Program-made: the position numbers and the translations under genes
The notes under the pieces: generated by a model
Seen by the model: only the letters and a program-made list of their open reading frames with translations
Database searches by the model: none
What the model was told of the DNA's origin: nothing
In this document: positions 22,219 through 22,234 of the stretch, in pieces
Layout: the number at the start of each line of letters is the position of its first letter
How positions within the stretch are numbered: the first letter of the stretch is position 1
Origin: a virus
Virus record (IMG/VR): IMGVR_UViG_3300019487_000222
Span: 1-22,234 of that record
Strand: one strand, 5' to 3'
Length of the DNA: 22,234 nt

Positions 22219-22234
22219 ATTCCAGCAAAGCCAT
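22215..22234 (+). CDS. Start of a further gene, cut by the window end
   Basis: ATG 22215 overlaps the endolysin stop (ATGA), the same coupling used through this cluster. Only MNSSKA and part of the next codon are visible, so no product can be assigned. In phage lysis clusters a spanin or another small lysis gene often comes here. Confidence 0.5.

Overview
The window reads as part of the late (virion and lysis) region of a tailed phage or prophage with a podovirus-like head and neck. Base composition is strongly GC-rich throughout. Genes are packed almost end to end on the plus strand, mostly coupled through ATGA or TGATG overlaps. There is no terminase, portal, integrase or replication gene in view, so lytic and integrated states cannot be told apart. 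The host is most likely a GC-rich alphaproteobacterium. This is an inference from base composition and from the BTLCP-type transglutaminase-like protease, the GH108 lysozyme and the FkbM-type methyltransferase.

Layout. Positions 1-3909 hold adhesin and fibre genes: the end of a fibre-like protein, two paralogous poly-glycine adhesins with a 64-residue protein between them, and a long repeat-built fibre. Positions 3909-6674 hold two small phage proteins, an acidic scaffolding-like protein and the SU10-type major capsid protein, closed by a GC-rich hairpin. A small conserved protein (6717-7055) is followed by a five-gene surface-modification cassette (7048-10982): a TPR-glycosyltransferase, a class I methyltransferase, an FkbM methyltransferase and two GT-A/GT8-like glycosyltransferases. 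This cassette sits between the capsid gene and the head-tail adaptor (10982-11653). Two more fibre or beta-rich virion proteins follow (11671-13331); the first appears to start at an ATT codon.

Positions 13355-14073 hold the only genes on the minus strand: a 32-codon lipoprotein peptide and a secreted BTLCP cysteine protease, with a promoter-like sequence just upstream. This has the layout of a moron (an autonomously expressed cargo unit) inside the structural operon. The plus strand then resumes with a tail hub or stabilisation-like protein, another fibre, a GNAT-like protein and three coupled genes that look like internal virion (DNA ejection) proteins (14086-20574).

The last part, 20575-22234, follows a strong hairpin. 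It is a lysis-type cluster: a small secreted protein, a stand-alone OmpR/PhoB-type winged-helix protein, a one-TM coiled-coil holin- or spanin-like protein, a GH108 endolysin and the first codons of another gene.

The parts most worth following up are the modification cassette embedded in the virion operon, the reversed lipoprotein/protease pair, the winged-helix protein within the lysis genes and the probable ATT start.
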